Assembly: GCA_963848355.1 (NCBI GenBank)
Contig: CAWKDG010000002.1
Coordinates: forward strand, 372,001-436,000
Length of the DNA: 64,000 bases
Direction of reading: 5' to 3'
From: CAWKDG01 sp963848355
GTDB lineage: Bacteria > Actinomycetota > Acidimicrobiia > Acidimicrobiales > UBA8190
In this document: positions 51,665-59,691 of the stretch, in pieces
How the letters are laid out: each line of letters begins with the position of its first letter
Position numbering within the stretch: position 1 is the stretch's first letter
Made by a program: the position numbers and the translations under genes
The notes under the pieces: generated by a model
Databases searched by the model: none
What the model saw: only the letters and a program-made list of their open reading frames with translations
What the model was told of the DNA's origin: nothing

Positions 51665-52660
51665 CTAGGTGTGCGATGTATCCCTAAGTAGCTTGGCCAA
51701 AAGCTCCGCCTGCGAGTGCACGCCGAACTTTCGGTAGATGGCGGTGAGGTGGTTCCGCACCGTACTAGGGCCGAGGTACATGAGGCGCGCGATGTCCGAT
51801 GCGCTCTTACCCTCGATGAGGTGGATGACGATCTCCGTCTGTCGGGCCGATAGCTCGCTGCCACGGGGAAGGAGCGAGAGAGCGGGCAGGGCTCGCAGTG
51901 TATGGGCTGCTCTCGACTCCATCGCGCAGTGAAGAAGCTCGCCGGTGAGTTGACCTCGAAGAGCGGTACCCTCCTCTGCTCGCGATCTAATGACGACGCC
52001 GAGCCGTGGCGGTTGGTGCTCGCACATGCGGGCTAGGAGGCACTGCCGGTCGGTCCACGCTGCACCTTGCACTCGCAAGCGCGTGTGAAAGGTGACTGTG
52101 AGATGGTCCTGTGAGACACGGCGTGTGGCTTCCAAGAATTCGGCTGCCCCTGAGGGATGGATCAGACCCAGGAGCGGGAATCCTCGGAGGTCCGATCCAT
52201 TGGAGCCGAGGAGATCAGCATCTGAACTCATGTACTCGATCACCCAGTCGTGGTCCGTCATGGCTAACACCATTGACGACGGATCGAGACCTGAAGAGTA
52301 CGTCTCCGGTAGGAATATCCAAACCCCGTAAGGCCTCTGGTCGTACTCCACTCTCCTTCCCCAGACCTCCAGGGTTACTTCGTCACCGCTTTTCGTGATG
52401 AAAGGCCGGCGAACTACAAAACCGTCGACAATGCGCCGGGCCAAAGCGGTGATTGCCGCCGTCGCCGCTGCCTGCTCATTTTTTGGGATACGGGACGCGA
52501 CGAATGGCACGCCAACTAGAGCTGTATCTAGCGGCCCGAAGAGTGCAACGACGGCATCATTCTCGGCAATGACCTCGTTCGTCTCAAGATCAGTGAGGAC
52601 GGCTGGGACGGGCAACTCCTTGAGGGATACGATCAGCTCTTCCAGCCCCTCAGCCACCAC
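51665..52660 (-). CDS. PAS-LuxR transcriptional regulator
   Basis: 331-aa regulator. N-terminal PAS-like domain (VPAVLTDLETNEVIAENDAV...), a second PAS-like region (LAMTDHDWVIEYMSSDAD), and a C-terminal LuxR HTH: LSARQTEIVIHLIEGKSASD, then IARLMYLGPSTVRNHLTAIY and KFGVHSQAELLAKLL. No receiver phospho-Asp, so it is probably ligand- or redox-sensing. Start GTG 52660 of a GTGGTG pair behind GGGGAG. Upstream of the PilZ gene by 124 bp on the same strand and a candidate regulator of PilZ-csrA. Confidence 0.83.
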   Translation of the reverse strand: MVAEGLEELIVSLKELPVPAVLTDLETNEVIAENDAVVALFGPLDTALVGVPFVASRIPKNEQAAATAAITALARRIVDGFVVRRPFITKSGDEVTLEVWGRRVEYDQRPYGVWIFLPETYSSGLDPSSMVLAMTDHDWVIEYMSSDADLLGSNGSDLRGFPLLGLIHPSGAAEFLEATRRVSQDHLTVTFHTRLRVQGAAWTDRQCLLARMCEHQPPRLGVVIRSRAEEGTALRGQLTGELLHCAMESRAAHTLRALPALSLLPRGSELSARQTEIVIHLIEGKSASDIARLMYLGPSTVRNHLTAIYRKFGVHSQAELLAKLLRDTSHT

Positions 52661-52966
52661 AGCGCCACTCCCCGTCGTAGCCGCTCGGCAAAAGGATAGA
52701 CGTCTAAACCGTCGTACGCGGTCTAGGCGGTCCGTTCCCAAGCATATTCGGGGGTATCGATCACACCTCGGGGTGGCTCTGACCTCTTGGACGACATCCG
52801 AAGCACCAGTCCTCGCCCAGGGCCACCTCGCACATAGGTACAACGCCTAGTGATCTCGGATGGTCCGGGTGTTCTCGACCGGGGGGTTCGCCCCTGAAGC
52901 GATCCCGGCGGTTCGGTCCCGTCAGAACCCTCGGGGAACCCGAGCAGAATCGGCAATACGACGGGC
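52661..52966. other. Intergenic, ~306 bp, with repeat remnants
   Basis: CATATTCGGGGGTATCGATC (52744) resembles the repeat 5' motif and GGTCCGGGTGTTCTCGACCG (52863) its 3' motif; GTTCTCGACCGGGGGGTTCG also recurs at 53425. Probably one diverged repeat copy. No gene seen. Confidence 0.5.
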
Positions 52967-53353
52967 CTAGTAGTCGGGCCGTCGTCTTCCTCTCGCCTCG
53001 CTCTTTACCGACCGTGCGAGTTCGTGCGTCTCCTTACGGTGCCGGTTGCGAAGCTCCTGGAAGTCAGACTTCACGCGGCGCCGGAATTCGTGTACATCAC
53101 TGTGAAAGTGTTCCCAGGCCGCCTGACGGCTAACGCCAACTGTGCCGCCGATCACCTCCCATGTCGCACCGGCGACGACGGCCTCACCGACAAGCTGCGT
53201 CTCCCACGCTGAGAGCAGGCTCACAAGGGCACGTGATGCGGCGAGAGCTGCGAGGGGATCGGGATCTTTAGTCGCCGCCTCCCACGTCGCGGCCATCAAC
53301 GGCGACACCTTGCGGGCCTGGTCTGTTTGGCCTTGTGTCTCAGACTCTGTCAT
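52967..53353 (-). CDS. Putative HTH protein, probably autoregulated
   Basis: 128-aa protein. The centre, AVVAGATWEVIGGTVGVSRQ followed by AAWEHF, is a helix-turn-helix of the kind seen in small actinobacterial regulators. The C-terminus is a long charged helix (RRRVKSDFQELRNRHRKETH). The N-terminal ~25 residues are likely disordered. ATG 53353. Two palindromic sites lie immediately upstream over the promoter, which suggests that it binds there. Target beyond itself unknown. Confidence 0.65.
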   Translation of the reverse strand: MTESETQGQTDQARKVSPLMAATWEAATKDPDPLAALAASRALVSLLSAWETQLVGEAVVAGATWEVIGGTVGVSRQAAWEHFHSDVHEFRRRVKSDFQELRNRHRKETHELARSVKSEARGRRRPDY

Positions 53354-53355
53354 CC

Positions 53356-53402
53356 GTCAAGGATACCTTGACATTTCATCGGGTGTCAAGACAATCTTGA
53401 CA
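53356..53402 (-). promoter_or_regulatory. Two palindromic operators over a promoter
   Basis: GTCAAGG-ATA-CCTTGAC (53356-53372) and TGTCAAG-ACAAT-CTTGACA (53384-53402) share arms TGTCAAG/CTTGACA. On the minus strand the second site ends in TTGACA, a consensus -35, followed 18 bp later by TATCCT (-10) inside the first site. The -10 is only about 10 bp from the ATG, so the mRNA would be nearly leaderless. Both sites would block RNA polymerase. Confidence 0.6.
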
Positions 53403-53467
53403 GGTTTCCTCGACCGCAAGTGCAGTTCTCGACCGGGGGGTCCGCCACAACGGCGACGGCAGGTGAG

Positions 53468-53540
53468 GTAGCGCAGAATCGGGGATCCCAGTCGAGCGGC
53501 GGACCCAGTGGGGCACCCGAGTCCGGGTGTTCTGCGCTAC
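53468..53540 (+). repeat. Dispersed repeat, short copy with perfect terminal inverted repeats
   Basis: GTAGCGCAGAA (53468-53478) and TTCTGCGCTAC (53530-53540) are exact inverted repeats; inside them are TCGGGGATCCC and GAGTCCGGGTG. The long middle of full copies is missing, leaving a 73-bp stem-loop. Confidence 0.75.
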
Positions 53541-53646
53541 GTCGTCTCCTGTCGTGACGGCCCCTTGAGATACCCAGTGTCAGGGAGGTCGAGCGCTCGA
53601 TCACGTGCCAATATCCGAAGCTAGTCGGCGTTACCGATCGGTCCGG

Positions 53647-53766
53647 ATGGTGGATCGTACGGATCGACTCGTCGTCGTCCAGCCCTCCACGAGAGGTGTA
53701 GATGCCGGCCATGGTCATGGCGCCGAGACCGATGCGGGAGACGTCCAGTCCAGGGTGTACAGACAC
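53647..53766 (-). pseudogene. Aldo/keto reductase N-terminal fragment
   Basis: Reads HPGLDVSRIGLGAMTMAGIY then GGLDDDESIRTIH, the first ~40 residues of an AKR (strand with IGLGxM, and the DEESIRTIHRAL helix). After that the homology stops, and no catalytic Tyr region exists downstream. A short vestige between a repeat copy and the next gene. Confidence 0.6.
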
Positions 53767-53829
53767 GGGGCCGCTGGTACGAGTGCCATCGCCGGCGATT
53801 CACTACCGCCCCTGTCTTCGTCATACTTG

Positions 53830-54582
53830 GTGTTTGTGGAGTTCCAGGGACCCAGCGAAGCGGGCCATGCCCGAGAAGGAGCCATGCCCCAATGGGCCGT
53901 TGAGCAATGGGCCGACTTTCCGGTCGACAAAGACCCTCGTCCCTTGGTCTTCACGGGTCCGATCGCCATTCCTGACAATGGCTTCACGACGGGGCAAGCA
54001 AAGGCTGCCTTCCTCCGGGGAGACATCGAGGTGCAAGGGCCGGGGTTTGAGAGCGTGCTCGCCATCCTCGGTAATCCGGGATCAACGGAGCAGCACCCCG
54101 GCTCCATTGTGGGTCCCCTGATCCTCACCAATGGGACGAAGGCCGAGACGTCGTTCTCCACCGACAGAGGGACACGTGTCCTGCCGGCGTGGCGCTTCGA
54201 GGGTACGGAACTGCTCGGTGTGCTCTGGGTCGTTGATCCCGAGGTTGCCACCAAACGGTGGAAGCCCACTGAACCGCCCAAACATCCGGCGCCAAGTGGC
54301 GGCCGGGCTCACCGCTCGCTCCGGTCACGAATCGAAGCCGATGGCCACACCCTGCATGTCGAATTCACGGGAGCCAACCCAGAGTGGGTGAGTTACCCAC
54401 GGTCGGAGGTCATCGAGTCCGATCACGCCATAGCGGTGATACCCGTCGGGATTGACCACGGACCGCCGGGACCGCGTTTGACCATCGGGTACCGGCGGGA
54501 GGTGGTCGTGCAGCTGCGAAGCCGGTTGGGCAATCGGGTCCTCGTCAATCTCGACGCAAGCCCGGTCGTCGTCCAGACCTGA
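53830..54582 (+). CDS. Hypothetical protein
   Basis: About 250 aa; start uncertain (GTG 53830 or TTG 53827; no Shine-Dalgarno). It begins VFVEFQGPSEAGHAREGAMP, has a central LPAWRFEGTELLGVLWVVDP, then a Pro/Lys-rich linker, and ends with a beta-rich part (YRREVVVQLRSRLGNRVLVN). No family, signal peptide or membrane segment recognised. Two domains joined by the linker near residue ~155 are plausible. Confidence 0.5.
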   Translation: MFVEFQGPSEAGHAREGAMPQWAVEQWADFPVDKDPRPLVFTGPIAIPDNGFTTGQAKAAFLRGDIEVQGPGFESVLAILGNPGSTEQHPGSIVGPLILTNGTKAETSFSTDRGTRVLPAWRFEGTELLGVLWVVDPEVATKRWKPTEPPKHPAPSGGRAHRSLRSRIEADGHTLHVEFTGANPEWVSYPRSEVIESDHAIAVIPVGIDHGPPGPRLTIGYRREVVVQLRSRLGNRVLVNLDASPVVVQT

Positions 54583-54694
54583 TTCCCGGTCCGACCGCCC
54601 CGGGCACCTTCACGGAGCTGGAGACGGGTCCCGTCTTCGAGCTCGAAAGGGACAGAGCCAGCCCGATACCCCCGCACGACCGTCTGGTCCGTCC

Positions 54695-55453
54695 TTAGGC
54701 CGAACTACGGCCCCCGTCGATGCTCAGGACAGCGCCCGTTATCGAGCGCGCCTCGTCGCTCATCAGGTAGACCGCGAGCGCGGCGACCTCGGCGGCATTC
54801 ACGAGATGGCCCAAGGGAACGGCTGGAAGCCCTCGCTCGATGTAACCGGGAATGTTGCTGGTCATGGGCGTTTCGGTCAGGCCCGGCGCAACCACGTTCA
54901 CGCGGGTCCCTCGGGGCGCCAGTTCCAGAGCCAGAGACCGAACGAGGGCGTGTACTCCTGCCTTCGATGCTGAGTACGCCAAGAGCCCAAGTCCGGGCCG
55001 AATAGCGAGTGATGAGCCCGTGGCGAGAAGCACTCCTCCCTGAGGGACGAAGTGCTCGAGAGCGGCTCGGAATGTGAGGAGAACCCCGGTCAGGTTCACC
55101 GCCAAGACGCGATTCCATTCATCGAGACCGAGATCCAAGACAGGGGCAGGCGGATACAGAACTCCGGCATTGGCATGAGCGACGGTGAAGACGCCCAACT
55201 CGTTCGCCAGTGCCTCGACTGCGCTCGACAGCGCGTCGGCGTCCGACACGTCGGCCGCTCTCGCGGCCGCCCGGGAACCGATGGTATCGATCTCTTGGAC
55301 CAAGGAATCCAGGGCCGACGGATCGAGGCCGATCGCCGCCACACGTGCACCTTCCCCCGCCGCCCGGAGGGCCGTCTGCCGACCGATTCCGGTTTCAGCT
55401 CCGGTGATGAGCACGACTCGTCCAGCAAGCGTGCCGGGCGGTGCGTCAGACAC
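54695..55453 (-). CDS. SDR family oxidoreductase
   Basis: 252-aa classical SDR: LITGAETGIGR cofactor loop, AADVSDADAL, HANAGVLYPP, active-site ATGSSLAIRPG, YSASK and NVVAPGLTETPM. The GTG at 55453 has GGAAGG at 8 nt; the GTG two codons earlier is too close to it. Probable NAD(P)-dependent alcohol dehydrogenase or ketoreductase, substrate unknown. Last catabolic-type gene at the right side of the mosaic region. Confidence 0.88.
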   Translation of the reverse strand: MSDAPPGTLAGRVVLITGAETGIGRQTALRAAGEGARVAAIGLDPSALDSLVQEIDTIGSRAAARAADVSDADALSSAVEALANELGVFTVAHANAGVLYPPAPVLDLGLDEWNRVLAVNLTGVLLTFRAALEHFVPQGGVLLATGSSLAIRPGLGLLAYSASKAGVHALVRSLALELAPRGTRVNVVAPGLTETPMTSNIPGYIERGLPAVPLGHLVNAAEVAALAVYLMSDEARSITGAVLSIDGGRSSA

Positions 55454-55558
55454 GGTCACCGCCTTCCGTCCTGGCGATGGAAGCGATAGGGGCTGGGCCG
55501 TTTGTCTGTGCCCACACGAGAAGGGGAATCATGGCAGAGCCATCTAACCATGGGCTAT

Positions 55559-56104
55559 TCAGCCCGGTGCACCTTCCCGGCGAGCATCCGCTTCATTCGC
55601 TATACGAAGCAACTCGTCGACCACCTGGTTGAGAGGCTGGGTGGCGTCGACGTCTATCGCTCCGGCCGGTTTGTCGTCGCTCCGATTCAGCTCGAGCATG
55701 AGTTCGATCATCCGGGCGAGGTCCTCGAGGTATCTCTCCTCGGGTCCTAGCTCCCAGTCGTCAGGGGTGCGCTCTTGGAGGCGGCGACGCATGGTGTCAT
55801 CGTCGATGCGGAGGTTGAAGATCTTGGTGAAATAGGGCAGGAAGTGGTCGAGATTACGGCAGCTCCCGCAAACGAACAACACTTCTGGTTCCGGGCTTGC
55901 GAGTTCGCTGACCGCCTCTTGACGGTCCCATACCCAGTTGTCGTGCTGAATGGGCCCTCCCGGGAGGCCGGTGTCGGGGTCGGCATGATAGGCCCAGGCA
56001 CTGTCGGTGCTGATCGCCTTGTAGCCGCGCCGGATCAACTCGTCGTAAACCGAGGACTTACCGGCACCAGACAAGCCCTCCACTAAATAGTTTCGTTTAG
56101 CCAT
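55559..56104 (-). CDS. P-loop nucleotide kinase-like protein
   Basis: 181-aa protein starting MAKRNYLVEGLSGAGKSSVY: Walker A GLSGAGKSS at the very N-terminus, as in adenylate/shikimate kinase-like proteins. Later segments: EVLFVCGSCRNLDHFLPYF, the lid-like LRIDDDTMRRRLQERTPDDW and the C-terminal IDVDATQPLNQVVDELLRIA (the D-A-T/R-P-L pattern is typical of small-molecule kinases). Substrate unknown. ATG 56104. The 270 bp to the right hold no clear gene; a frame ending AEFRMIMRFLDGRHG there may be a vestige. Confidence 0.75.
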   Translation of the reverse strand: MAKRNYLVEGLSGAGKSSVYDELIRRGYKAISTDSAWAYHADPDTGLPGGPIQHDNWVWDRQEAVSELASPEPEVLFVCGSCRNLDHFLPYFTKIFNLRIDDDTMRRRLQERTPDDWELGPEERYLEDLARMIELMLELNRSDDKPAGAIDVDATQPLNQVVDELLRIANEADARREGAPG

Positions 56105-56376
56105 GGCGACCGTCCAGGAATCGCATGATCATTCGGAACTCGGCTGGCTGGTCGCCCAATGTGTCGATCGCGATAACAGCATACGTTTGATCCGCCGAGC
56201 CACTCATAGGTACCGGCCCCCGCCGGACTTCGCCGCCCATATCAAGACGATGATCCCGGGTCGTGCGGCGCTGGGGCACGTGGGTCCCCTCGGGGCAACC
56301 TTGAGCTGGGGTCCCCCTCTGACGCCGATGTCGCCCTCCGTCTAGCATTTGTTTTACGCGGCCGGCGGGGGTTTGC

Positions 56377-59300
56377 ATGGCGAGCACACAGACTGTGACC
56401 GTCCTTTTCACCGACATCGTCGGATCGACGGAACTGTCTGCCCGTCTGGGCCCTGACGACGCCGATCGGGTTCGCCAATCCCATTTCTCCCTCCTGCGTC
56501 AAGCCGTGGCGGCAGGGAACGGCACGGAGGTGAAGAACCTCGGCGACGGGATCATGGCCGTCTTCCCGAGCCCTTCGGCCGCAGTCGCCTGTGCGGTGGC
56601 CGTGCAGCAGGCCGTCGAACAGGACAACCGCCGGTCGAGCGAGCCACTCGGCGTGCGGGTAGCGATGAGCTGCGGCGAAGCCACGGTCGAGGACGACGAC
56701 TACTTCGGCGACCCCGTGGTCGAGGCGTCTCGGATCTGTTCGCTGTGCGAGGGGGGTCAGATCCTCGTCACCGAGACGGTGAAGCTCATGGCCGGGAGGC
56801 GCTGTCCCCATCCCTTCACCGTATTGGGAGAACGCGAGCTCAAGGGCCTAGCCGATCCGGTGTCGGTGTGCGAGGTGCACTGGGAACCGGCGGCGAGCAC
56901 CACTGGCATCCCACTGGTCGATCGACTGCAGACCCCGAGTGATTCGTTCTTCAGTTTCGTGGGCCGAGAACGGGAATTAGAAGGTCTCGTCGCGGCTGCG
57001 AAGAACGCCATCCATGACGGTCGCACAGTCGCCTTTCTCTGTGGTGAGCCCGGCATCGGAAAGACCTCGCTGTGCCGACGGCTTGCCGCGTCAGCCCACG
57101 AGCTTGGTGTTTGTGTGCTCTACGGCCGATCAGACGAAGACCTGAGGGCGAACTACCAGCCCTTCGCCGAGGCACTCGGCCATCTCGTCGTGCACTGCGA
57201 CGAGGACCTCCTCAGTGAACACGTCGTCGAGCATGGCGGGGCTCTCCTCAGTCTCGTCCCCGCTCTCGCCAAGCGACTTCCAAACATAAAAGCCACCCAG
57301 AGCGCCGACCCCGACTCCGAGCGGGTGCGTCTGTTCGCAGCAGTGGTGAACCTGTTGTCGTTGGCCTCCGCCGAGGGTGGTCTCCTGCTCATCATCGACG
57401 ACATGCACTGGGCGGACAAGGCCAGTCTGCAGCTTCTCCGGCACCTCTGCGCGTCGCACCAGCTACCGAAAGTCATGGTGCTCGGAACCTACCGGGATTC
57501 AGAGCTGTCGGCGGGAGATGCATTGTCCGACGCGCTCGCCAGCATCAGCCGAGAGACACCCATCGAGCGATTCGACCTCCTCGGCCTGGAGGACATCGAG
57601 ATCATCGCCATGATGGAGGCAGTGGCGGGACACACAATGGACCAGGACGGCGTGGACCTGGCGCACGCCGTCAAGCGTGAGACAGAAGGCAACCCCTTCT
57701 TCACCACGGAGCTGCTGCGTCACCTGGGAGAGACGGGGCTCGTCTACCAAGACGACACCGGACGGTGGGTGGCGAGCGCCGACCTGTACGAGAAGGGTCT
57801 TCCCCAGAGTGTCCGACAGGTGGTGGGACAACGGGTCGACCGCCTCGGAGAGGACGCGCGCAAGGTCCTGTCGCTGGCGGCGGTGATCGGTCGGGACTTC
57901 GACATCGAGGTGCTGGCACTTGTCGCCGGTTTGGACGAGAACTCGGTGTTGGACGTCGTCGACCGAAGCGTCCAGGCGGGACTCTTGACCGAGGTCGAGG
58001 GGATGCTCGACCGGTTCAGCTTCTCTCACGCCCTGACGCAGCACACCCTGTACGAGGACCTCGGCGCATCGCGCCGGGCCCGCCTCCACAGCAGGATCGC
58101 CGACGTTCTGGAGGAGGTCCATGGCGACGCCCTTGACGCCCGGGCCGCCGAGTTGGCCCGGCACTTCGTCGCCGCCACCAAAGCCGTCGACGTCATGAAG
58201 GCTCTCACCTACTCCCGCAAGGCCGGGGAGCAGGCCCTCGCCCAGTCCGCCCCGGCCGATGCCTTGGAGTGGTTCGAGCAGGCGCTCGAGCTCTACGGTC
58301 AGGTCGATCCCTCCCCCACGCTGCATTGCGATCTCCTCGTCGGGCTCGGTACCGCCCAGCGCTGCAACGGCGACCCCCGGCACCGCCAGACCCTTCTGGA
58401 TGCGGCCGCCATCGCCCGTGAGCTCGGGGACGCCGGCCGACTGGTGGCGGCAGCCCTGGCCAACAGCCGAGGGGGAGTGAGCAGCGCCGGGCACATCGAC
58501 GAGGAGCGGCTCAACGTCCTCGACGAGGCCTTGCGGGGGCTGCCTCCCACCGACAGCGTCGAGCGGGCGCTGCTCCTCGGCACCATGACGGCCGAGCTCT
58601 CCTACACCGAGCCCGAGCGTCTGGCCCGTGTGGCTTCCGAGGCGCTCGCCGTGGCGCGGCGGGTCGGCGATCCGACCGCTCTCTTGCGCGTCGTGTCGCT
58701 CGTCTACCACGGCTACGTCGTCCCCGACAATCTCGAGCAGCGGCTGACCGACTTGGCTGACGCCCTGGCCATCGCCTCGCTGAACGCCGATCCGGCGGTG
58801 GCGTTACAGCTCCACAACTCCCTCGCCATCGCCTCTCTCCAGGCGGGGGACGGCGACGGGTTCGACGCCCACGCCGAGCAGTGTCGTCGCATCGCCGAGC
58901 GCCTCGACCAGCCCTTTGAACGGTGGACGGCGTCGGTGCTCCTGTGCAACCAGGCGCTCCTGCGGGGCGACGCCAACGCGGCCGAAGCTCACGCCAATAC
59001 GGCATTGTCGGTGGCCGGCGACGCCGTGCCCGAGGCTCTGACCGCTTTCGGCGTGCAGCTGATCGAGGTCCGCCGGCTCCAAGGCCGGATACAGGAGCTC
59101 GGCGGATTCCTCGACATCATCGCCGAGCGGGCCGTGGAGAACCCCGGATTGCCGGTGCTCCAAGTGGTGCTGGCCCGCATGTACTGCGACCTCGGCCGGC
59201 CGGAGGAGGCGCGATCGACACAGGCCGAGGAGATCGCGCTCGGCACCTTCCCCTTCCCGCACGACTATGCGTGGTTGCCCGGCCTGTGCAACCTCTCGCA

Positions 59301-59667
59301 CGTGTGCATGGCCCTCACGTGGCGCGAAGCGGCGCGCGTGGTCTACGACGCCATGTACCCGTGGCGCCGTCAGGTGAGTAGCGTGGGCGTGACCTGTGAG
59401 GGGCCCGTCGCCACCTGCCTCGGTTCCTTGGCCTCGCTGCTCGGCGACGACGAACGCGCCGAGCAGCACTTCCGCGATGCCCTCGAGGCCTGTGACCGGC
59501 TGCGGTCCCCCTACTTCCACCTCCTCACCGTGCTCGCCTACACCGACATGCTCGGCCGACGTCAGCAGCCGGGCGACGGCGACACCAGGGCGATGCTCAT
59601 CCGGGAGGCTGAATCTGAGGCGGCGCGGCACGACTTGGGGCACCTGCTCTCCCCGACGGGTCCATGA
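56377..59667 (+). CDS. Class III cyclase - AAA ATPase - TPR regulator (LuxR/MalT-type STAND)
   Basis: 1096-aa cytosolic signalling protein. Residues 1-175: cyclase domain (VLFTDIVGSTELSARLG, VKNLGDGIMAVF with metal Asp, VVEASRICSL). Residues ~190-480: AAA_16/STAND ATPase (FVGRERELEGL, Walker A CGEPGIGKTSL, Walker B LLLIIDDMHWADKASL). The remainder is a long helical TPR-like array that probably binds the signal or partner. No DNA-binding domain at the C-terminus. This architecture is common in actinobacteria; the cyclase Asn/Arg pair is only partly visible (EASR), so activity is uncertain. ATG 56377. Confidence 0.9.
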   Translation: MASTQTVTVLFTDIVGSTELSARLGPDDADRVRQSHFSLLRQAVAAGNGTEVKNLGDGIMAVFPSPSAAVACAVAVQQAVEQDNRRSSEPLGVRVAMSCGEATVEDDDYFGDPVVEASRICSLCEGGQILVTETVKLMAGRRCPHPFTVLGERELKGLADPVSVCEVHWEPAASTTGIPLVDRLQTPSDSFFSFVGRERELEGLVAAAKNAIHDGRTVAFLCGEPGIGKTSLCRRLAASAHELGVCVLYGRSDEDLRANYQPFAEALGHLVVHCDEDLLSEHVVEHGGALLSLVPALAKRLPNIKATQSADPDSERVRLFAAVVNLLSLASAEGGLLLIIDDMHWADKASLQLLRHLCASHQLPKVMVLGTYRDSELSAGDALSDALASISRETPIERFDLLGLEDIEIIAMMEAVAGHTMDQDGVDLAHAVKRETEGNPFFTTELLRHLGETGLVYQDDTGRWVASADLYEKGLPQSVRQVVGQRVDRLGEDARKVLSLAAVIGRDFDIEVLALVAGLDENSVLDVVDRSVQAGLLTEVEGMLDRFSFSHALTQHTLYEDLGASRRARLHSRIADVLEEVHGDALDARAAELARHFVAATKAVDVMKALTYSRKAGEQALAQSAPADALEWFEQALELYGQVDPSPTLHCDLLVGLGTAQRCNGDPRHRQTLLDAAAIARELGDAGRLVAAALANSRGGVSSAGHIDEERLNVLDEALRGLPPTDSVERALLLGTMTAELSYTEPERLARVASEALAVARRVGDPTALLRVVSLVYHGYVVPDNLEQRLTDLADALAIASLNADPAVALQLHNSLAIASLQAGDGDGFDAHAEQCRRIAERLDQPFERWTASVLLCNQALLRGDANAAEAHANTALSVAGDAVPEALTAFGVQLIEVRRLQGRIQELGGFLDIIAERAVENPGLPVLQVVLARMYCDLGRPEEARSTQAEEIALGTFPFPHDYAWLPGLCNLSHVCMALTWREAARVVYDAMYPWRRQVSSVGVTCEGPVATCLGSLASLLGDDERAEQHFRDALEACDRLRSPYFHLLTVLAYTDMLGRRQQPGDGDTRAMLIREAESEAARHDLGHLLSPTGP

Positions 59668-59691
59668 GCCCGCCGTCAACGCGAGAGACCT

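Noticed and set aside
30377..53540. Classical attC sites (RYYYAAC...GTTRRRY)
   Set aside because: GCCTAAC-type words occur at 30418, 31632 and 50568 but have no matching GTTRRRY partner at attC distance and do not coincide with the repeat ends; no intI is present.
56097..56376. Minus-strand frame ending AEFRMIMRFLDGRHG upstream of the kinase-like gene
   Set aside because: Could be a gene tail, but no family was recognised and the upstream part is not coding-like; not annotated.
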